NCBI GenBank assembly: GCA_041600415.1
Contig: JBFIKF010000001.1
Coordinates: 124,001-188,000, forward strand
Direction of reading: 5' to 3'
Length of the DNA: 64,000 nucleotides
Source of the DNA: JBFJKD01 sp041600415
GTDB taxonomy: Bacteria > Pseudomonadota > Gammaproteobacteria > Pseudomonadales > Porticoccaceae
A program made the position numbers and the translations under genes. Positions 35,046 to 44,754 of this stretch are shown here, piece after piece. Numbering within the stretch: position 1 is the stretch's first letter; each line of letters begins with the position of its first letter. The notes under the pieces are model-generated. The model worked only from the letters and a program-made list of their open reading frames with translations. It did no database searches and was not told where the DNA came from.

Positions 35046-36170
35046 CTATTCCAGGGCGCGCGCCTCATAATACGCTTCTTCGGAAATTTTGTGGTAGGCA
35101 CCTACCTGTTTCTGAAAAGCTTTTTGCGAGTCGTACACCTGCCTGGCTAACGGATCCTCGGCGGCAATTTCCTGCAGGACCTGATCGCTGATTTTGTGCA
35201 GCGCGACTAACACGTCGTCCGGCAAACGCCGCAATTGCACACCGTGTTTATCCACGATTTCCACCAGCGCCGCGTTGTTGCGCGCGGTGTATTCGTCCAG
35301 CATATCCTGATTGGCGGCGCGGGCGGCGGCTTCGACAATGGCCTGCAGATCGTCGGGCAGGGAATCCCACGCGGTTTTGTTAATAATCAACTCCAGGGTT
35401 GAGCCGGGCTCTTGCCAGCCGGGATAATAGTAGTATTTGGCCACCTGGTGAAAACCGAAGGCAAGGTCGTTGTAAGGCCCAACCCATTCGGCGGCATCGA
35501 CCACCCCGGTTTGCATCGCCGTATACAGCTCATTGCCTGGAATGGTGACCGCCTCGCCGCCAGCCCGGGTTATCACTTCGCCGCCGATTCCGGGAATGCG
35601 CATCTTTAATCCCCTGAGATCGTTGACGCTGTTAATTTCCCGATTGAACCAGCCGGCCATCTGCACGCCGGAATTGCCCCCCGCCAGGGGTACCAGGTTG
35701 AACGGTTGGTAGACCTTGCGCCACAGTTCCATACCGCCGCCGTAGAACAACCAGCTGTTCATTTCCTGGGCGTTCAGGCCAAACGGTACGGAGGTGAAAA
35801 ACACCGAGGCGGGGGCCTTGCCTTTCCAGTAGTAAGCGGCGCCGTGCCCCATTTCCGCGGTGCCCTGGGACACCGCATCGAATACTTCGAGGGCGGGCAC
35901 CAGTTGCCCGGCGCCGTACACCTTGACCGTCAGACGTCCATTACTCATGCGTTCCACCATGCGCGCGAAATACTCCGGCGCGGTACCCAGGCCCGGATAG
36001 TTTTTCGGCCAGGTGGTAACCATTTTCCAGCGATAGGCCTGCTGGGGCTGGGCCGCGCCGTCCGCAGCTGGGGTGGCCGACGGGTCGCCACAGGCGGTCA
36101 ACCACAGCAGGACCGATAACGCGAGCCAGCCCATTGGCGTGCTTGCGCACGCCGTAAAATTTCTGATCAT
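35046..36170 (-). CDS. TRAP transporter substrate-binding lipoprotein (DctP family)
   Basis: A 374-residue receptor of TRAP-type uptake systems. The signal sequence ends LLWLTACG, a good lipobox (Cys about 27), so it is a membrane-tethered receptor instead of the usual soluble one. The DctP core includes TTWPKNYPGLGTAPEYFARMV, the substrate-contacting DLRGLKMRIPGIGGEVITRAGG and WVGPYNDLAFGFHQVAKYYYYPGW, closest to the TakP-type alpha-keto acid binding branch. No DctQ or DctM membrane genes are adjacent, so it must use a permease encoded elsewhere. It lies downstream of uvrD, same strand, 66-bp gap. Confidence 0.9.
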   Translation of the reverse strand: MIRNFTACASTPMGWLALSVLLWLTACGDPSATPAADGAAQPQQAYRWKMVTTWPKNYPGLGTAPEYFARMVERMSNGRLTVKVYGAGQLVPALEVFDAVSQGTAEMGHGAAYYWKGKAPASVFFTSVPFGLNAQEMNSWLFYGGGMELWRKVYQPFNLVPLAGGNSGVQMAGWFNREINSVNDLRGLKMRIPGIGGEVITRAGGEAVTIPGNELYTAMQTGVVDAAEWVGPYNDLAFGFHQVAKYYYYPGWQEPGSTLELIINKTAWDSLPDDLQAIVEAAARAANQDMLDEYTARNNAALVEIVDKHGVQLRRLPDDVLVALHKISDQVLQEIAAEDPLARQVYDSQKAFQKQVGAYHKISEEAYYEARALE

Positions 36171-36236
36171 TATGTGCCCCCTGTCTCTATGGTTCTTGCG
36201 GCATTTTTTGCCTGTTCATTCTGGCGCGACCCCAGA

Positions 36237-38414
36237 CTACAACGGTTGCAGGTTGGCATACTGTAACACCAGCCATTTCGAGCCCGCCTTGTGAAAATTC
36301 ACCTGGACCCGTGCATGGGCCCCATTGCCCTCGAAATTAAGAACCACACCCTCACCAAACACTTTGTGTTGTACCTGCTGTCCCAGACCCAAACCGGTGT
36401 CAGCGCCACTGTCACTATTACCCTTGCCCCGCATCCCTTTTCGCGGTGCGTTTTTGGCGTAGGTGGTGGGGCGCGTAACGCTTCCGGACAGGCGCACCTC
36501 CTGCACCAGCTGCGCCGGAATATCTCGCACAAAGCGCGACACCGGGTTGTAGCTCTCGCCGCCGTACAACCGGCGCACTTCCGCGAAGGTCATATACAAC
36601 TTCTGCATAGCGCGGGTAATGCCCACATAGCACAGACGCCGCTCTTCCTCGAGACGGCCTGGCTCCTCGCTCGACAGCTTATGGGGAAACAGGTTTTCTT
36701 CCATGCCCACCATAAATACCAGAGGAAACTCCAGGCCCTTGGCGGCGTGCAGAGTCATCAGCTGTACCGCGTCTTCGTCGCGCTCGGCCTGGCGATCCCC
36801 GGCATCGAGCGCCGCTTCATCGAGAAATTGCGGCAGGGGCGGCTGGGTGATGTCCTGCACCTCGAAGCCCTGACACGCCGTGATCAGTTCGCCAAGGTTT
36901 TCGACCCGAGTCTGGCCGCGCTCACCTTTTTCCAGGCGATGGAATTCCAGCAGCCCGGTACGCTGTAACATGTGCTCGGCGATTTCTCCCAGCAGGAGAT
37001 CGACCGTTTCGTCCCGCAGGCTGGTCACCAGTTGTTGAAAGCCGCCCACCGCATTGGCGGCACGCCCGGTTAATTGCGGCAGGGTGTGTTCCGCGGCCTG
37101 CCACAGGGAAACCTGGCGGGCCCGTGCCTGCTCGCGAATTTGTTGCAGAGTCTTGTCGCCAATGCCGCGGGTCGGTGTGTTAATCACCCGTTCGAAGGCC
37201 GCGTCGTCGTCGGGATTTACCAGTAACCGCAGGTAGGCGAGGGCATTTCTGATTTCGAGGCGTTCGTAGAAACGGTGCCCCCCGTGAATATGGTAGGGAA
37301 TTTGCGCCCGCAGGAGCGCTTCCTCCAGTACCCGCGATTGCGCGTTGGAGCGATACAGGATCGCGGCGCTGCGGCGACTGTTACCCAGTGTCGCCCACTC
37401 CTCGATGCGTTCAGCGACAAAGCGCGCTTCGTCCTGTTCGTTAAAACCCGCGTACAGGGAGATGGGTTCCCCGTCCTGACCGGCAGTCCACAGAGTTTTC
37501 CCCATACGCCCCACATTGCGCGCAATCATGGCGTTGGCGGCATTCAAAATGGTAGCGGTAGAGCGGTAATTCTGTTCGAGGCGCACCGTTTGCACGTTGC
37601 CGAAGTCGCGCACAAAATTCTGAATGTTTTCGATGCGCGCCCCGCGCCAGCCGTAGATTGACTGATCGTCATCTCCAACCGCGGTGACGGTTGCGCCGCC
37701 CCCCGCGAGCAACCGTAGCCAGGCGTACTGTATGGCATTGGTATCCTGAAACTCATCCACCAGAATATGAGCAAAGCGCTGTTGGTAATGCTGCAACAGT
37801 TCCGGCTTGTTGAGCCACAACTCGTGGGCGCGCAGCAGCAGCTCGCCAAAATCCACCACGCCGCCCCGTTGGCAAGCCTCTTCGTAACCACGATAGACCT
37901 GCAGCATCGCGCTGATAAATGGATCGTTACTCGGCTGAATATGGCCCGCCCGCAAGCCTTCATCCTTTTGACTATTGATGTACCACTGTGCCTGCCGATG
38001 AGGCCACCGTTCGGGATCGATTCCCAAGGTCGTGTAAACGCGCTTGATCAGCCGCAACTGATCGTCCGCATCGAGTATCTGGAAGTTTTCCGACAGCCCG
38101 GCGTCCTGCCAATGGGCTTTTAACAGGCGGTGGGCGAGGCCGTGGAAAGTACCAACCCACATGCCCTGCGGCGAAACACCGAGTAAATGCTGGATGCGCT
38201 CGCGCATTTCCCGCGACGCCTTGTTGGTAAAGGTCACCGCCAGCAGTGCGTGGGGCGAAATGCGTTGCGCGCGGACCAGCCAGGCAATGCGATGCACCAG
38301 CACCCGGGTCTTACCGCTACCCGCACCGGCAAGCACCAGCAAGTGCTGGTCGGTGCTACTCACCGCCTGCCGCTGGGCCGGGTTTAGTTCGTCGATTATT
38401 TGCGAGACATCCAT
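36237..38414 (-). CDS. uvrD: DNA helicase II (UvrD)
   Basis: A 725-residue superfamily 1A helicase for nucleotide excision and mismatch repair. Walker A is GAGSGKT (30-36); DEFQDTNAIQY (motif II), VGDDDQSIYGWRGA (motif III), EQNYRSTATILNAAN (motif IV) and LMTLHAAKGLEFPLVFMVG (motif V) follow in order, with the Tudor-like C-terminus QQVQHKVFGEGVVLNFEG. Length is standard. It is divergent from hexR with a 186-bp gap. No LexA box was recognised by eye upstream. Confidence 0.96.
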   Translation of the reverse strand: MDVSQIIDELNPAQRQAVSSTDQHLLVLAGAGSGKTRVLVHRIAWLVRAQRISPHALLAVTFTNKASREMRERIQHLLGVSPQGMWVGTFHGLAHRLLKAHWQDAGLSENFQILDADDQLRLIKRVYTTLGIDPERWPHRQAQWYINSQKDEGLRAGHIQPSNDPFISAMLQVYRGYEEACQRGGVVDFGELLLRAHELWLNKPELLQHYQQRFAHILVDEFQDTNAIQYAWLRLLAGGGATVTAVGDDDQSIYGWRGARIENIQNFVRDFGNVQTVRLEQNYRSTATILNAANAMIARNVGRMGKTLWTAGQDGEPISLYAGFNEQDEARFVAERIEEWATLGNSRRSAAILYRSNAQSRVLEEALLRAQIPYHIHGGHRFYERLEIRNALAYLRLLVNPDDDAAFERVINTPTRGIGDKTLQQIREQARARQVSLWQAAEHTLPQLTGRAANAVGGFQQLVTSLRDETVDLLLGEIAEHMLQRTGLLEFHRLEKGERGQTRVENLGELITACQGFEVQDITQPPLPQFLDEAALDAGDRQAERDEDAVQLMTLHAAKGLEFPLVFMVGMEENLFPHKLSSEEPGRLEEERRLCYVGITRAMQKLYMTFAEVRRLYGGESYNPVSRFVRDIPAQLVQEVRLSGSVTRPTTYAKNAPRKGMRGKGNSDSGADTGLGLGQQVQHKVFGEGVVLNFEGNGAHARVQVNFHKAGSKWLVLQYANLQPL

Positions 38415-38532
38415 GGGGGTCGGATTCTATCAGATCAAACACAGCCTTCGGGTTATCGCAGGGAATGTTCGTGCCCCTGAGCCAATTAAATGGGGACGCC
38501 CCGGGCTTTTTCCGGTAAATTATTTACAATTG

Positions 38533-38560
38533 TTGAGTCACTGCTCGTGCGCGCTATACG
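38533..38560 (+). promoter_or_regulatory. Sigma-70 promoter for hexR
   Basis: TTGAGT (38533-38538), a 16-bp spacer and TATACG (38555-38560) place the transcript start near 38567. This falls after the first upstream ATG (38490) and so supports translation of hexR from the GTG at 38601. Confidence 0.5.
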
Positions 38561-38600
38561 GAGTTTGTCCATTGAATACATTCCCTGCCATCGAGTCCCC

Positions 38601-39461
38601 GTGAAACCTGCTGAACTCACGCAAACCATCAGCGACCAGCTGCCGCGCCTGCGTAAATCCGAGCGCAAGGTGGCGGACTATATTCTCGCCAATCCCCACG
38701 CGACGATCCGCATGCGCATCGTCGACTTGGCCGCACAGGCCGACGTCAGCGAACCGACCGTTATACGCTTCTGTCGCGCCGTGGGCTGCAATGGCTTTCA
38801 GGATTTTAAACTGGCCCTCGCGCAGCAGCTGGCCGCCAGCCCCAGTTTTGGGCAGATCGCGGTTACCGATACGGATTCCGTAGCCGAATACACCTTCAAG
38901 GTGTTTGATTCCACGGTGGATACCCTGTTAAAAGTTCGCGATCATCTGGATCTGGCGCTGCTGGACCTGGCGGTTAAAGCACTGTGCGCCGCCAAGCGGG
39001 TTGAATTTTACGGGTTTGGCGCCTCGGCTACCGTGGCGTTCGACGCCCAGCACAAATTCTTTCGCCTGCAACTGGTAACCGCCGCCTATTCCGACCCGCA
39101 TTTACAGAACATGTCGGCCACGTCATTGGAGCCCGGCGACGTGGTGGTCGCCATCTCCCAGTCGGGTCGCACCCGGGCGTTGCTCGATTCCATGGAGCTG
39201 GTCAAGCGCCGCGGTGCACAGGTAATTGCCCTGGCACCCAGCGCTACACCGGTGGCGCGGGCCGCATCGATACCGATCACCATCGATGTGAAAGAAGATA
39301 TTCAGCTCTACACCCCTTTGTCGTCGCGCATCGCGCATCTGGCGGTGATCGACGTACTCGCCATCGGTGTGGCCCAACATAAGGGTGCCGCACTGGCCGA
39401 TCACCTGTTGCAATTGCAGGCCGGTTTGCAGGTATTGCGGGTAGCAGAGGGAGAAAAATAG
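38601..39461 (+). CDS. hexR: HexR-like MurR/RpiR family regulator
   Basis: A 286-residue repressor: an RpiR-type helix-turn-helix (about 1-75, LAAQADVSEPTVIRFCRAVGCNGFQDFK) and a sugar-isomerase (SIS) domain (about 110-270, FYGFGASATVAFDAQHKFFRL and AISQSGRTRALLD). In Pseudomonas and related bacteria HexR senses the Entner-Doudoroff intermediate 2-keto-3-deoxy-6-phosphogluconate and controls glucose genes, but no such genes lie beside it here. The GTG start aligns with known HexR N-termini. It converges with glmS. Confidence 0.88.
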   Translation: MKPAELTQTISDQLPRLRKSERKVADYILANPHATIRMRIVDLAAQADVSEPTVIRFCRAVGCNGFQDFKLALAQQLAASPSFGQIAVTDTDSVAEYTFKVFDSTVDTLLKVRDHLDLALLDLAVKALCAAKRVEFYGFGASATVAFDAQHKFFRLQLVTAAYSDPHLQNMSATSLEPGDVVVAISQSGRTRALLDSMELVKRRGAQVIALAPSATPVARAASIPITIDVKEDIQLYTPLSSRIAHLAVIDVLAIGVAQHKGAALADHLLQLQAGLQVLRVAEGEK

Positions 39462-39488
39462 GTACCCACAACCGGGGTCCGGGGTGCC

Positions 39489-41318
39489 TCACTCCACGGT
39501 GACGGACTTGGCCAGGTTGCGCGGCTGATCCACATCCGTGCCTTTCAGCACCGCCACGTGATAGGACAACAACTGCAAGGGCAGGGTATAGATTATCGCT
39601 TCCAGGCTCTCCGGTACATGGGGCATATTGAGCACCGTCAGCCCGGGCAGAGTGTCGAACCCGGCGTTGATATCGGCAAATACAAACAGCTCGCCGCCCC
39701 GCGCCTGCACCGAATGTAAATTGGATTTTAACTTTTCGAGCAACTCGTTGTTGGGTGCTACAGCGACCACCGGCATATCCGCATCCACCAGGGCGAGAGG
39801 GCCGTGTTTTAACTCTCCAGCCGGGTATGCCTCGGCGTGAATGTAAGATATTTCCTTAAGTTTTAGCGCCCCTTCAAGGGCGATGGGGTACTGCACGCCG
39901 CGGCCCAGAAACAGCGCGTGGTGCTTATCGGCAAAACGCTCAAAAACCCGTTCGATTTCGCTGTCCATGGCCAGGACATCGGTGCACAGTGCCGGCAGCT
40001 GGTTTAACGCGGTGACCAACTGTTGTTCCCGCTCCGGAGACAGTCCGTGGTGGCGGCCCAGGGCAATGCACAGTAACTGTAACGCCACCAACTGCGTGGT
40101 GAATGCTTTAGTGGACGCGACGCCAATCTCGGGCCCCGCGCGGGTCAAAATGGCGAGTTCGGATTCCCGTACCAGGGCGCTGTTGGGCACATTGCACACC
40201 GCCAGTGTCCCCAGGTAACCCGCCGTTTGCGCTTCGCGCAGCGCCGCCAGTGTGTCAGCGGTCTCTCCGGACTGTGAAATGGTCACAAACAGGCTGTTGG
40301 CGGGCACCACAACACGGCGATACCGGTACTCGCTGGCTACCTCTACCTGGCAAGGGATGCCAGCCCAGGCCTCCAGCCAATAACGGGCCACTAATCCGGC
40401 GTGATAACTGGTGCCGCACGCGACGATATGGATATGTTGCACCTCTGGAAACAGTGCTGCCCCCCGTTCGCCAAACGTATCTGGCAGCACGCGCTGGTGG
40501 TCTATACGGCCCTGCAGGGTGGCCGCCAGAACGACGGGCTGCTCAAAGATTTCCTTGAGCATATAGTGTCGAAATTTGCCCTTGTCGGACTGTTCGTCGG
40601 TTTCCGCCAGGGTGACCAGCCGTCGCTCAACCGGGTGCCCTTCGGCGTCGACAATATGCAGTATATTAGCGCGGACTTCGGCTATGTCGCCCTCTTCCAG
40701 ATACACAAAACGATCCGTCACCTGGCCCAGCGCTAATGGGTCGGAGGCAATAAAATTTTCCTCAATACCCACGCCCAACACCAACGGGCTGCCACTGCGG
40801 GCCGCCACCAGCGTACCCGGCGCCGTCGTGGAAATAACCCCCAGCGCATAAGCGCCTTCCAGTTGCGCAACGGTTTTTTTTACAGCCTCAAGCAGCGATC
40901 CAGTGCTTTTGGTGTTCTGCTCCACCAGGTGGGCAACCACTTCGGTATCCGTATCACTCAGGAACCGATAGCCAGCAGCAATGAGTTGCGCGCGTAATTC
41001 TTCGTGGTTTTCAATAATGCCGTTGTGCACTACGGCGACCGGCCCAGAGCAATGTGGGTGAGCGTTTACTTCGTTGGGAACACCGTGAGTTGCCCATCGA
41101 GTATGCGCGATACCCAGCCCGCCACGCACCGGAGTAGCCGTCAGTTCGGCCTCCAGATTAGCCACTTTTCCGGCTTGCTTAAGGCACTGAAGCAGGCCCT
41201 GCTGATCAATGACCGCGAGTCCTGCGGAATCGTAGCCGCGGTATTCCAGGCGTTTCAGCCCCTCGAGCAAAATGCCCGTGACATTGCGTTGCGCCACCGC
41301 CCCGACAATACCGCACAT
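39489..41318 (-). CDS. glmS: Glucosamine-6-phosphate synthase (glutamine-hydrolysing)
   Basis: A 609-residue enzyme converting fructose-6-phosphate and glutamine to glucosamine-6-phosphate, first step to UDP-GlcNAc. The start gives MCGIVGAV, with Cys2 as the glutaminase nucleophile; an open frame extending upstream to 41741 runs into glmU and is not coding. The N-terminal glutaminase (to about 240) has RWATHGVPNEVNAHPH; two SIS domains follow (AISQSGET-like TISQSGETADT; ARGVQYPIALEGALKLKE). It begins 4 bp after glmU, so the two UDP-GlcNAc genes are co-translated. Confidence 0.97.
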   Translation of the reverse strand: MCGIVGAVAQRNVTGILLEGLKRLEYRGYDSAGLAVIDQQGLLQCLKQAGKVANLEAELTATPVRGGLGIAHTRWATHGVPNEVNAHPHCSGPVAVVHNGIIENHEELRAQLIAAGYRFLSDTDTEVVAHLVEQNTKSTGSLLEAVKKTVAQLEGAYALGVISTTAPGTLVAARSGSPLVLGVGIEENFIASDPLALGQVTDRFVYLEEGDIAEVRANILHIVDAEGHPVERRLVTLAETDEQSDKGKFRHYMLKEIFEQPVVLAATLQGRIDHQRVLPDTFGERGAALFPEVQHIHIVACGTSYHAGLVARYWLEAWAGIPCQVEVASEYRYRRVVVPANSLFVTISQSGETADTLAALREAQTAGYLGTLAVCNVPNSALVRESELAILTRAGPEIGVASTKAFTTQLVALQLLCIALGRHHGLSPEREQQLVTALNQLPALCTDVLAMDSEIERVFERFADKHHALFLGRGVQYPIALEGALKLKEISYIHAEAYPAGELKHGPLALVDADMPVVAVAPNNELLEKLKSNLHSVQARGGELFVFADINAGFDTLPGLTVLNMPHVPESLEAIIYTLPLQLLSYHVAVLKGTDVDQPRNLAKSVTVE

Positions 41319-41322
41319 GCCG

Positions 41323-42696
41323 TTACTCCCCGTCCTTACGTCGCGGGCGCGACCAGTTGTCCACGGAGCGCTGCTTGCCACGAGCAACCGCCAGGCTGCC
41401 CTCAGGTACGTCGTGGGTGATCGTCGATCCGGCACCCACCGTCGCACCATCCCCCACCACAACGGGTGCCACCAGGGACGTGTTCGAGCCAATAAACGCA
41501 CCATCGCCAATAACGGTTTTGTGCTTGTTGACCCCGTCGTAATTGCAGGTGATGGTGCCGGCGCCAATGTTGACCCCCGCGCCGAGCTCCGCATCCCCAA
41601 CATAGCTGAGATGGTTAATTTTGCTGCCCGGCCCCACGTGGGTCTGCTTGGTTTCGACAAAATTACCGATTTTCGCACCCTCCCCCAGGTGGGTGCCCTG
41701 ACGCAAGCGCGCAAACGGCCCCACCTCTGCGCCATCTTCAATGCGCACCGGACCTTCGATAACAGAGTGGGCTTTGATCACAACGCCATCGCCAATATCG
41801 GCATCGCGAATAACCGCGTTCGGGCCAATGCGCACGTTATCCCCAAGGGTTACCTGACCCTCGAACACGCAATTGACATCGATTTGCACATCGCGCCCGA
41901 CGCTCATCTGGCCGCGACAGTCGAAGCGATCAGGATCCGCCAGGCTGACCCCGGCGTCCATAAGTTGTGCTGCCAGGCGGCGCTGATAATAACGCTCCAG
42001 AGCCGCTAATTGGGCACGAGTATTGACTCCCTGGACTTCTTCCGCGGCCCTGGGATGCAACGTCTGGACGCTGTAGCCCTGTTGTCTGGCCAGAGCAATA
42101 ATGTCGGTCAGGTAGTACTCGCGCTGGTTGTTGTCATTGCCGATGGCTGGCAGGCACCGACGCAGGCAATCGCTGTCCAGCGCCAGCACTCCGGTGTTGA
42201 CTTCGGTAATCGCCAGCTGCTCTGTCGTCGCATCTTTTTGTTCGACGATGCCAACCACAGTGTCCGCGGCGTCGCGCACGATACGTCCGTAGCCCGTGGG
42301 ATCGCCGAGCTCTACCGTTAACAGGGCCACGGTGTTTGCATCCACTTGCGCCACCAGGGCCTTCAGGGTAGCGCTGGCAATCAGCGGCACATCACCGTAC
42401 AGAATTAACACCACGCTATCAGCGGACAATACTGGTAACGCCTGCAGAACTGCGTGGCCGGTACCCAACTGTTCTGTTTGCTCCACCCAGTGAATGTGGG
42501 GATTAGCCAGGCGCTTGCGCACCGTCTCGCCACCCGCGCCGGTCACCACAATCACTTTCGCATCGGGGAGGGTTCTTGCGGTGGTCAGCACGTGGCCCAG
42601 CAGCGGGCGGCCCGCCAGCAGATGCAGCACCTTGGGCAGGGCGGAGCCCATACGCGTACCCTGTCCCGCGGCAAGGACAATAATATCGACTGCCAT
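41323..42696 (-). CDS. glmU: Bifunctional UDP-GlcNAc pyrophosphorylase/acetyltransferase
   Basis: A 457-residue enzyme for the last two steps of UDP-GlcNAc synthesis. The N-terminal uridyltransferase domain has LAAGQGTRM (8-16) and LYGDVPL; the C-terminal left-handed beta helix of hexapeptide repeats holds the acetyltransferase with NFVETKQTHVGPGSKINHLSYVGD. MAVDIIVLAAG is the expected start; the frame stays open to 42810 without support. It lies between the atp terminator and glmS. The GlmR regulator found between these genes in Pseudomonas is missing here. Confidence 0.97.
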   Translation of the reverse strand: MAVDIIVLAAGQGTRMGSALPKVLHLLAGRPLLGHVLTTARTLPDAKVIVVTGAGGETVRKRLANPHIHWVEQTEQLGTGHAVLQALPVLSADSVVLILYGDVPLIASATLKALVAQVDANTVALLTVELGDPTGYGRIVRDAADTVVGIVEQKDATTEQLAITEVNTGVLALDSDCLRRCLPAIGNDNNQREYYLTDIIALARQQGYSVQTLHPRAAEEVQGVNTRAQLAALERYYQRRLAAQLMDAGVSLADPDRFDCRGQMSVGRDVQIDVNCVFEGQVTLGDNVRIGPNAVIRDADIGDGVVIKAHSVIEGPVRIEDGAEVGPFARLRQGTHLGEGAKIGNFVETKQTHVGPGSKINHLSYVGDAELGAGVNIGAGTITCNYDGVNKHKTVIGDGAFIGSNTSLVAPVVVGDGATVGAGSTITHDVPEGSLAVARGKQRSVDNWSRPRRKDGE

Positions 42697-42808
42697 AATG
42701 ACCGTGCCTCTCCAGTTCGGTTCCGGCCAGTTTAGGGGTTTGGCTGGCGAATGAGAAACGCTGTTTGCGCCGGGTTGGCGATACCTGCCATCGGTTATCG
42801 CCACCGAC

Positions 42809-42830
42809 AAAAAAGGCAGCCTTGGCTGCC
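42809..42830 (-). terminator. Intrinsic terminator of the atp operon
   Basis: Read leftward, GGCAGCC and GGCTGCC form a 7-bp stem around AA, followed by six T (42814-42809). It lies 20 bp past the atpC stop. Confidence 0.9.
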
Positions 42831-42849
42831 CTTTGTTTGCGAGTAGCGG

Positions 42850-43278
42850 CTAACGTCCCGAAGCCCGGCGACGCAGTTCCTCCACGGTCCGCAAACGCGC
42901 CGTCGCTTCCACGAGACGGGCCGCCGCGCGGGAGTAATCTACTTCGCTGCTCTGGTTTTTCATGTCGATCTCAGCCTGCTTGCGCGCTTCCACGGCTGCC
43001 GCCTCGTCGATATCGTGGGCCCGTTGAGCTGTATCCGCGAGGATGGTGATCGTGTTGGGCTGCACTTCGAGATAACCGCCGGACAGGTAAAACACTTCCT
43101 CTTCGCCGTGCTGTTTGATTAGCCGTACCGGCCCCGGTTTGAGCGCGGTTAACAATGGCGTGTGGCCATAGGTAATGCCGAGCTCACCGAGCTGGCCGGT
43201 AGCAACAACCATTTCCACCACGCCGGAAAACAACGCTTCCTCGGCACTTACAATGTCGCAATGAACTGTCATTGCCAT
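42850..43278 (-). CDS. atpC: ATP synthase F1 subunit epsilon
   Basis: A 142-residue central-stalk subunit that restrains ATP hydrolysis. The N-terminal beta sandwich (VHCDIVSAEEALFSGVVEMVV, GELGITYGHTPLLTALKPG) is followed by two C-terminal helices rich in Ala, Glu and Arg. It is the last gene of the operon, 30 bp after atpD. Confidence 0.96.
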   Translation of the reverse strand: MAMTVHCDIVSAEEALFSGVVEMVVATGQLGELGITYGHTPLLTALKPGPVRLIKQHGEEEVFYLSGGYLEVQPNTITILADTAQRAHDIDEAAAVEARKQAEIDMKNQSSEVDYSRAAARLVEATARLRTVEELRRRASGR

Positions 43279-43308
43279 AATCCTGGTCTCTTACGTAGGG
43301 ATCTGTAA

Positions 43309-44691
43309 CTACTGTTTCAGCGTTTTCGCCCGCTCAACGGCTTCTTCAATAGAGCCAACCATGTAAAACGCCTGTTCCGGCAGATGGTCGTACTCGCCGT
43401 CGAGAATCCCTTTAAAGCTGTTGATGGTATCTTTCATGGACACGTATTTACCAGGGCTGCCGGTAAAGACTTCCGCCACGAAGAATGGCTGGGACAGGAA
43501 GCGTTGAATTTTCCGGGCACGGGCAACGATAAGTTTGTCGTCTTCCGACAGTTCGTCCATACCCAGAATGGCGATGATGTCCCGCAGCTCTTTGTAGCGC
43601 TGCAACACGGACTGAACACCACGCGCCACGTTGTAGTGATCGTGGCCGATCACCAGCGGGTCGAGCAGCCGGGACGTGGAGTCCAGTGGATCCACCGCCG
43701 GGTAAATACCGAGCTCGGCAATCTGGCGCGACAGTACCAACGTCGCGTCGAGGTGGGCAAAGGTGGTGGCGGGGGACGGGTCGGTCAAGTCATCCGCCGG
43801 TACATAAACCGCCTGGAAAGACGTAATAGAACCGGTTTTAGTGGAGGTAATCCGTTCCTGCAACACACCCATTTCTTCCGCCAGAGTCGGCTGGTAACCC
43901 ACCGCGGAGGGCATACGGCCAAGCAGTGCGGATACTTCCGTACCCGCCAGGGTGTAGCGGTAAATATTATCCACGAACATCAATACATCGCGGCCTTCGT
44001 CGCGAAAATGTTCCGCCATGGTCAGACCGGTGAGTGCAACCCGCAGACGGTTGCCCGGGGGTTCGTTCATCTGACCGTATACCAGCGCCACTTTGTCCAG
44101 TACGCTGGATTCTTTCATCTCGTGGTAAAAATCATTCCCTTCCCGAGTGCGTTCGCCAACCCCGGCGAATACGGAAAACCCGGAGTGTTCCATGGCGATG
44201 TTGCGAATCAATTCCATCAGGGTAACGGTTTTGCCCACACCCGCGCCGCCGAACAAACCGATTTTACCGCCCTTGGCGATCGGCATAATCAGATCGATAA
44301 CCTTGATCCCGGTCTCCAGCAGTTCGATAGCCGACGATTGATCAGCATAGGCCGGCGCCTTGCGGTGAATCGGCATATGTTTTTCGGCGTCAATCGGACC
44401 AGCCTCATCAATCGGCTTGCCCAGCACATCCATAATGCGACCCAGGGTGCCCTGCCCAACCGGAACGGAAATAGCGCCACCGGTGTTGGCTACGCTCAGC
44501 CCGCGGCTCATTCCCTCGGAAGACCCCATGGCAATGGTGCGCACCACGCCGTCCCCCAATTGTTGTTGCACTTCCAGAGTAAGGCCCTTGCCGTCAACAA
44601 CCAGTGCATCATAAATGTTAGGGACCTGATCGCGTGGAAATTCCACGTCGATCACGGCGCCGATGATTTGCACGATATGTCCGCTACTCAT
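43309..44691 (-). CDS. atpD: ATP synthase F1 subunit beta
   Basis: A 460-residue catalytic subunit. Walker A is GGAGVGKT (about 148-155), the catalytic glutamate is in GERTREGND, Walker B in DVLMFVDNIYRYT, and the DELSEDD motif (DELSEED in most species) couples to gamma. The ATG at 44691 has AGAGGA seven bases before it; a TTG two codons upstream is disfavoured. The position between atpG and atpC is canonical. Confidence 0.98.
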   Translation of the reverse strand: MSSGHIVQIIGAVIDVEFPRDQVPNIYDALVVDGKGLTLEVQQQLGDGVVRTIAMGSSEGMSRGLSVANTGGAISVPVGQGTLGRIMDVLGKPIDEAGPIDAEKHMPIHRKAPAYADQSSAIELLETGIKVIDLIMPIAKGGKIGLFGGAGVGKTVTLMELIRNIAMEHSGFSVFAGVGERTREGNDFYHEMKESSVLDKVALVYGQMNEPPGNRLRVALTGLTMAEHFRDEGRDVLMFVDNIYRYTLAGTEVSALLGRMPSAVGYQPTLAEEMGVLQERITSTKTGSITSFQAVYVPADDLTDPSPATTFAHLDATLVLSRQIAELGIYPAVDPLDSTSRLLDPLVIGHDHYNVARGVQSVLQRYKELRDIIAILGMDELSEDDKLIVARARKIQRFLSQPFFVAEVFTGSPGKYVSMKDTINSFKGILDGEYDHLPEQAFYMVGSIEEAVERAKTLKQ

Positions 44692-44754
44692 TTCCAATTC
44701 CTCTCAACATAAGCCTGTTAATCTGGTTAATCTGTTTGCACCACCGGCCCGGGT

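Noticed and set aside
41319..41340. glmS ribozyme upstream of glmS
   Set aside because: Only 4 bp separate glmU and glmS, so there is no room for the ribozyme; that element belongs to Gram-positive lineages.
41319..41741. N-terminal extension of glmS
   Set aside because: GlmS must begin Met-Cys so that the cysteine is N-terminal after processing; the extension lies inside glmU.
43384..44712. A 442-codon open frame on the + strand over atpD
   Set aside because: Mirror image of the highly conserved beta subunit; composition (His/Gln/Asn-rich) is not protein-like.
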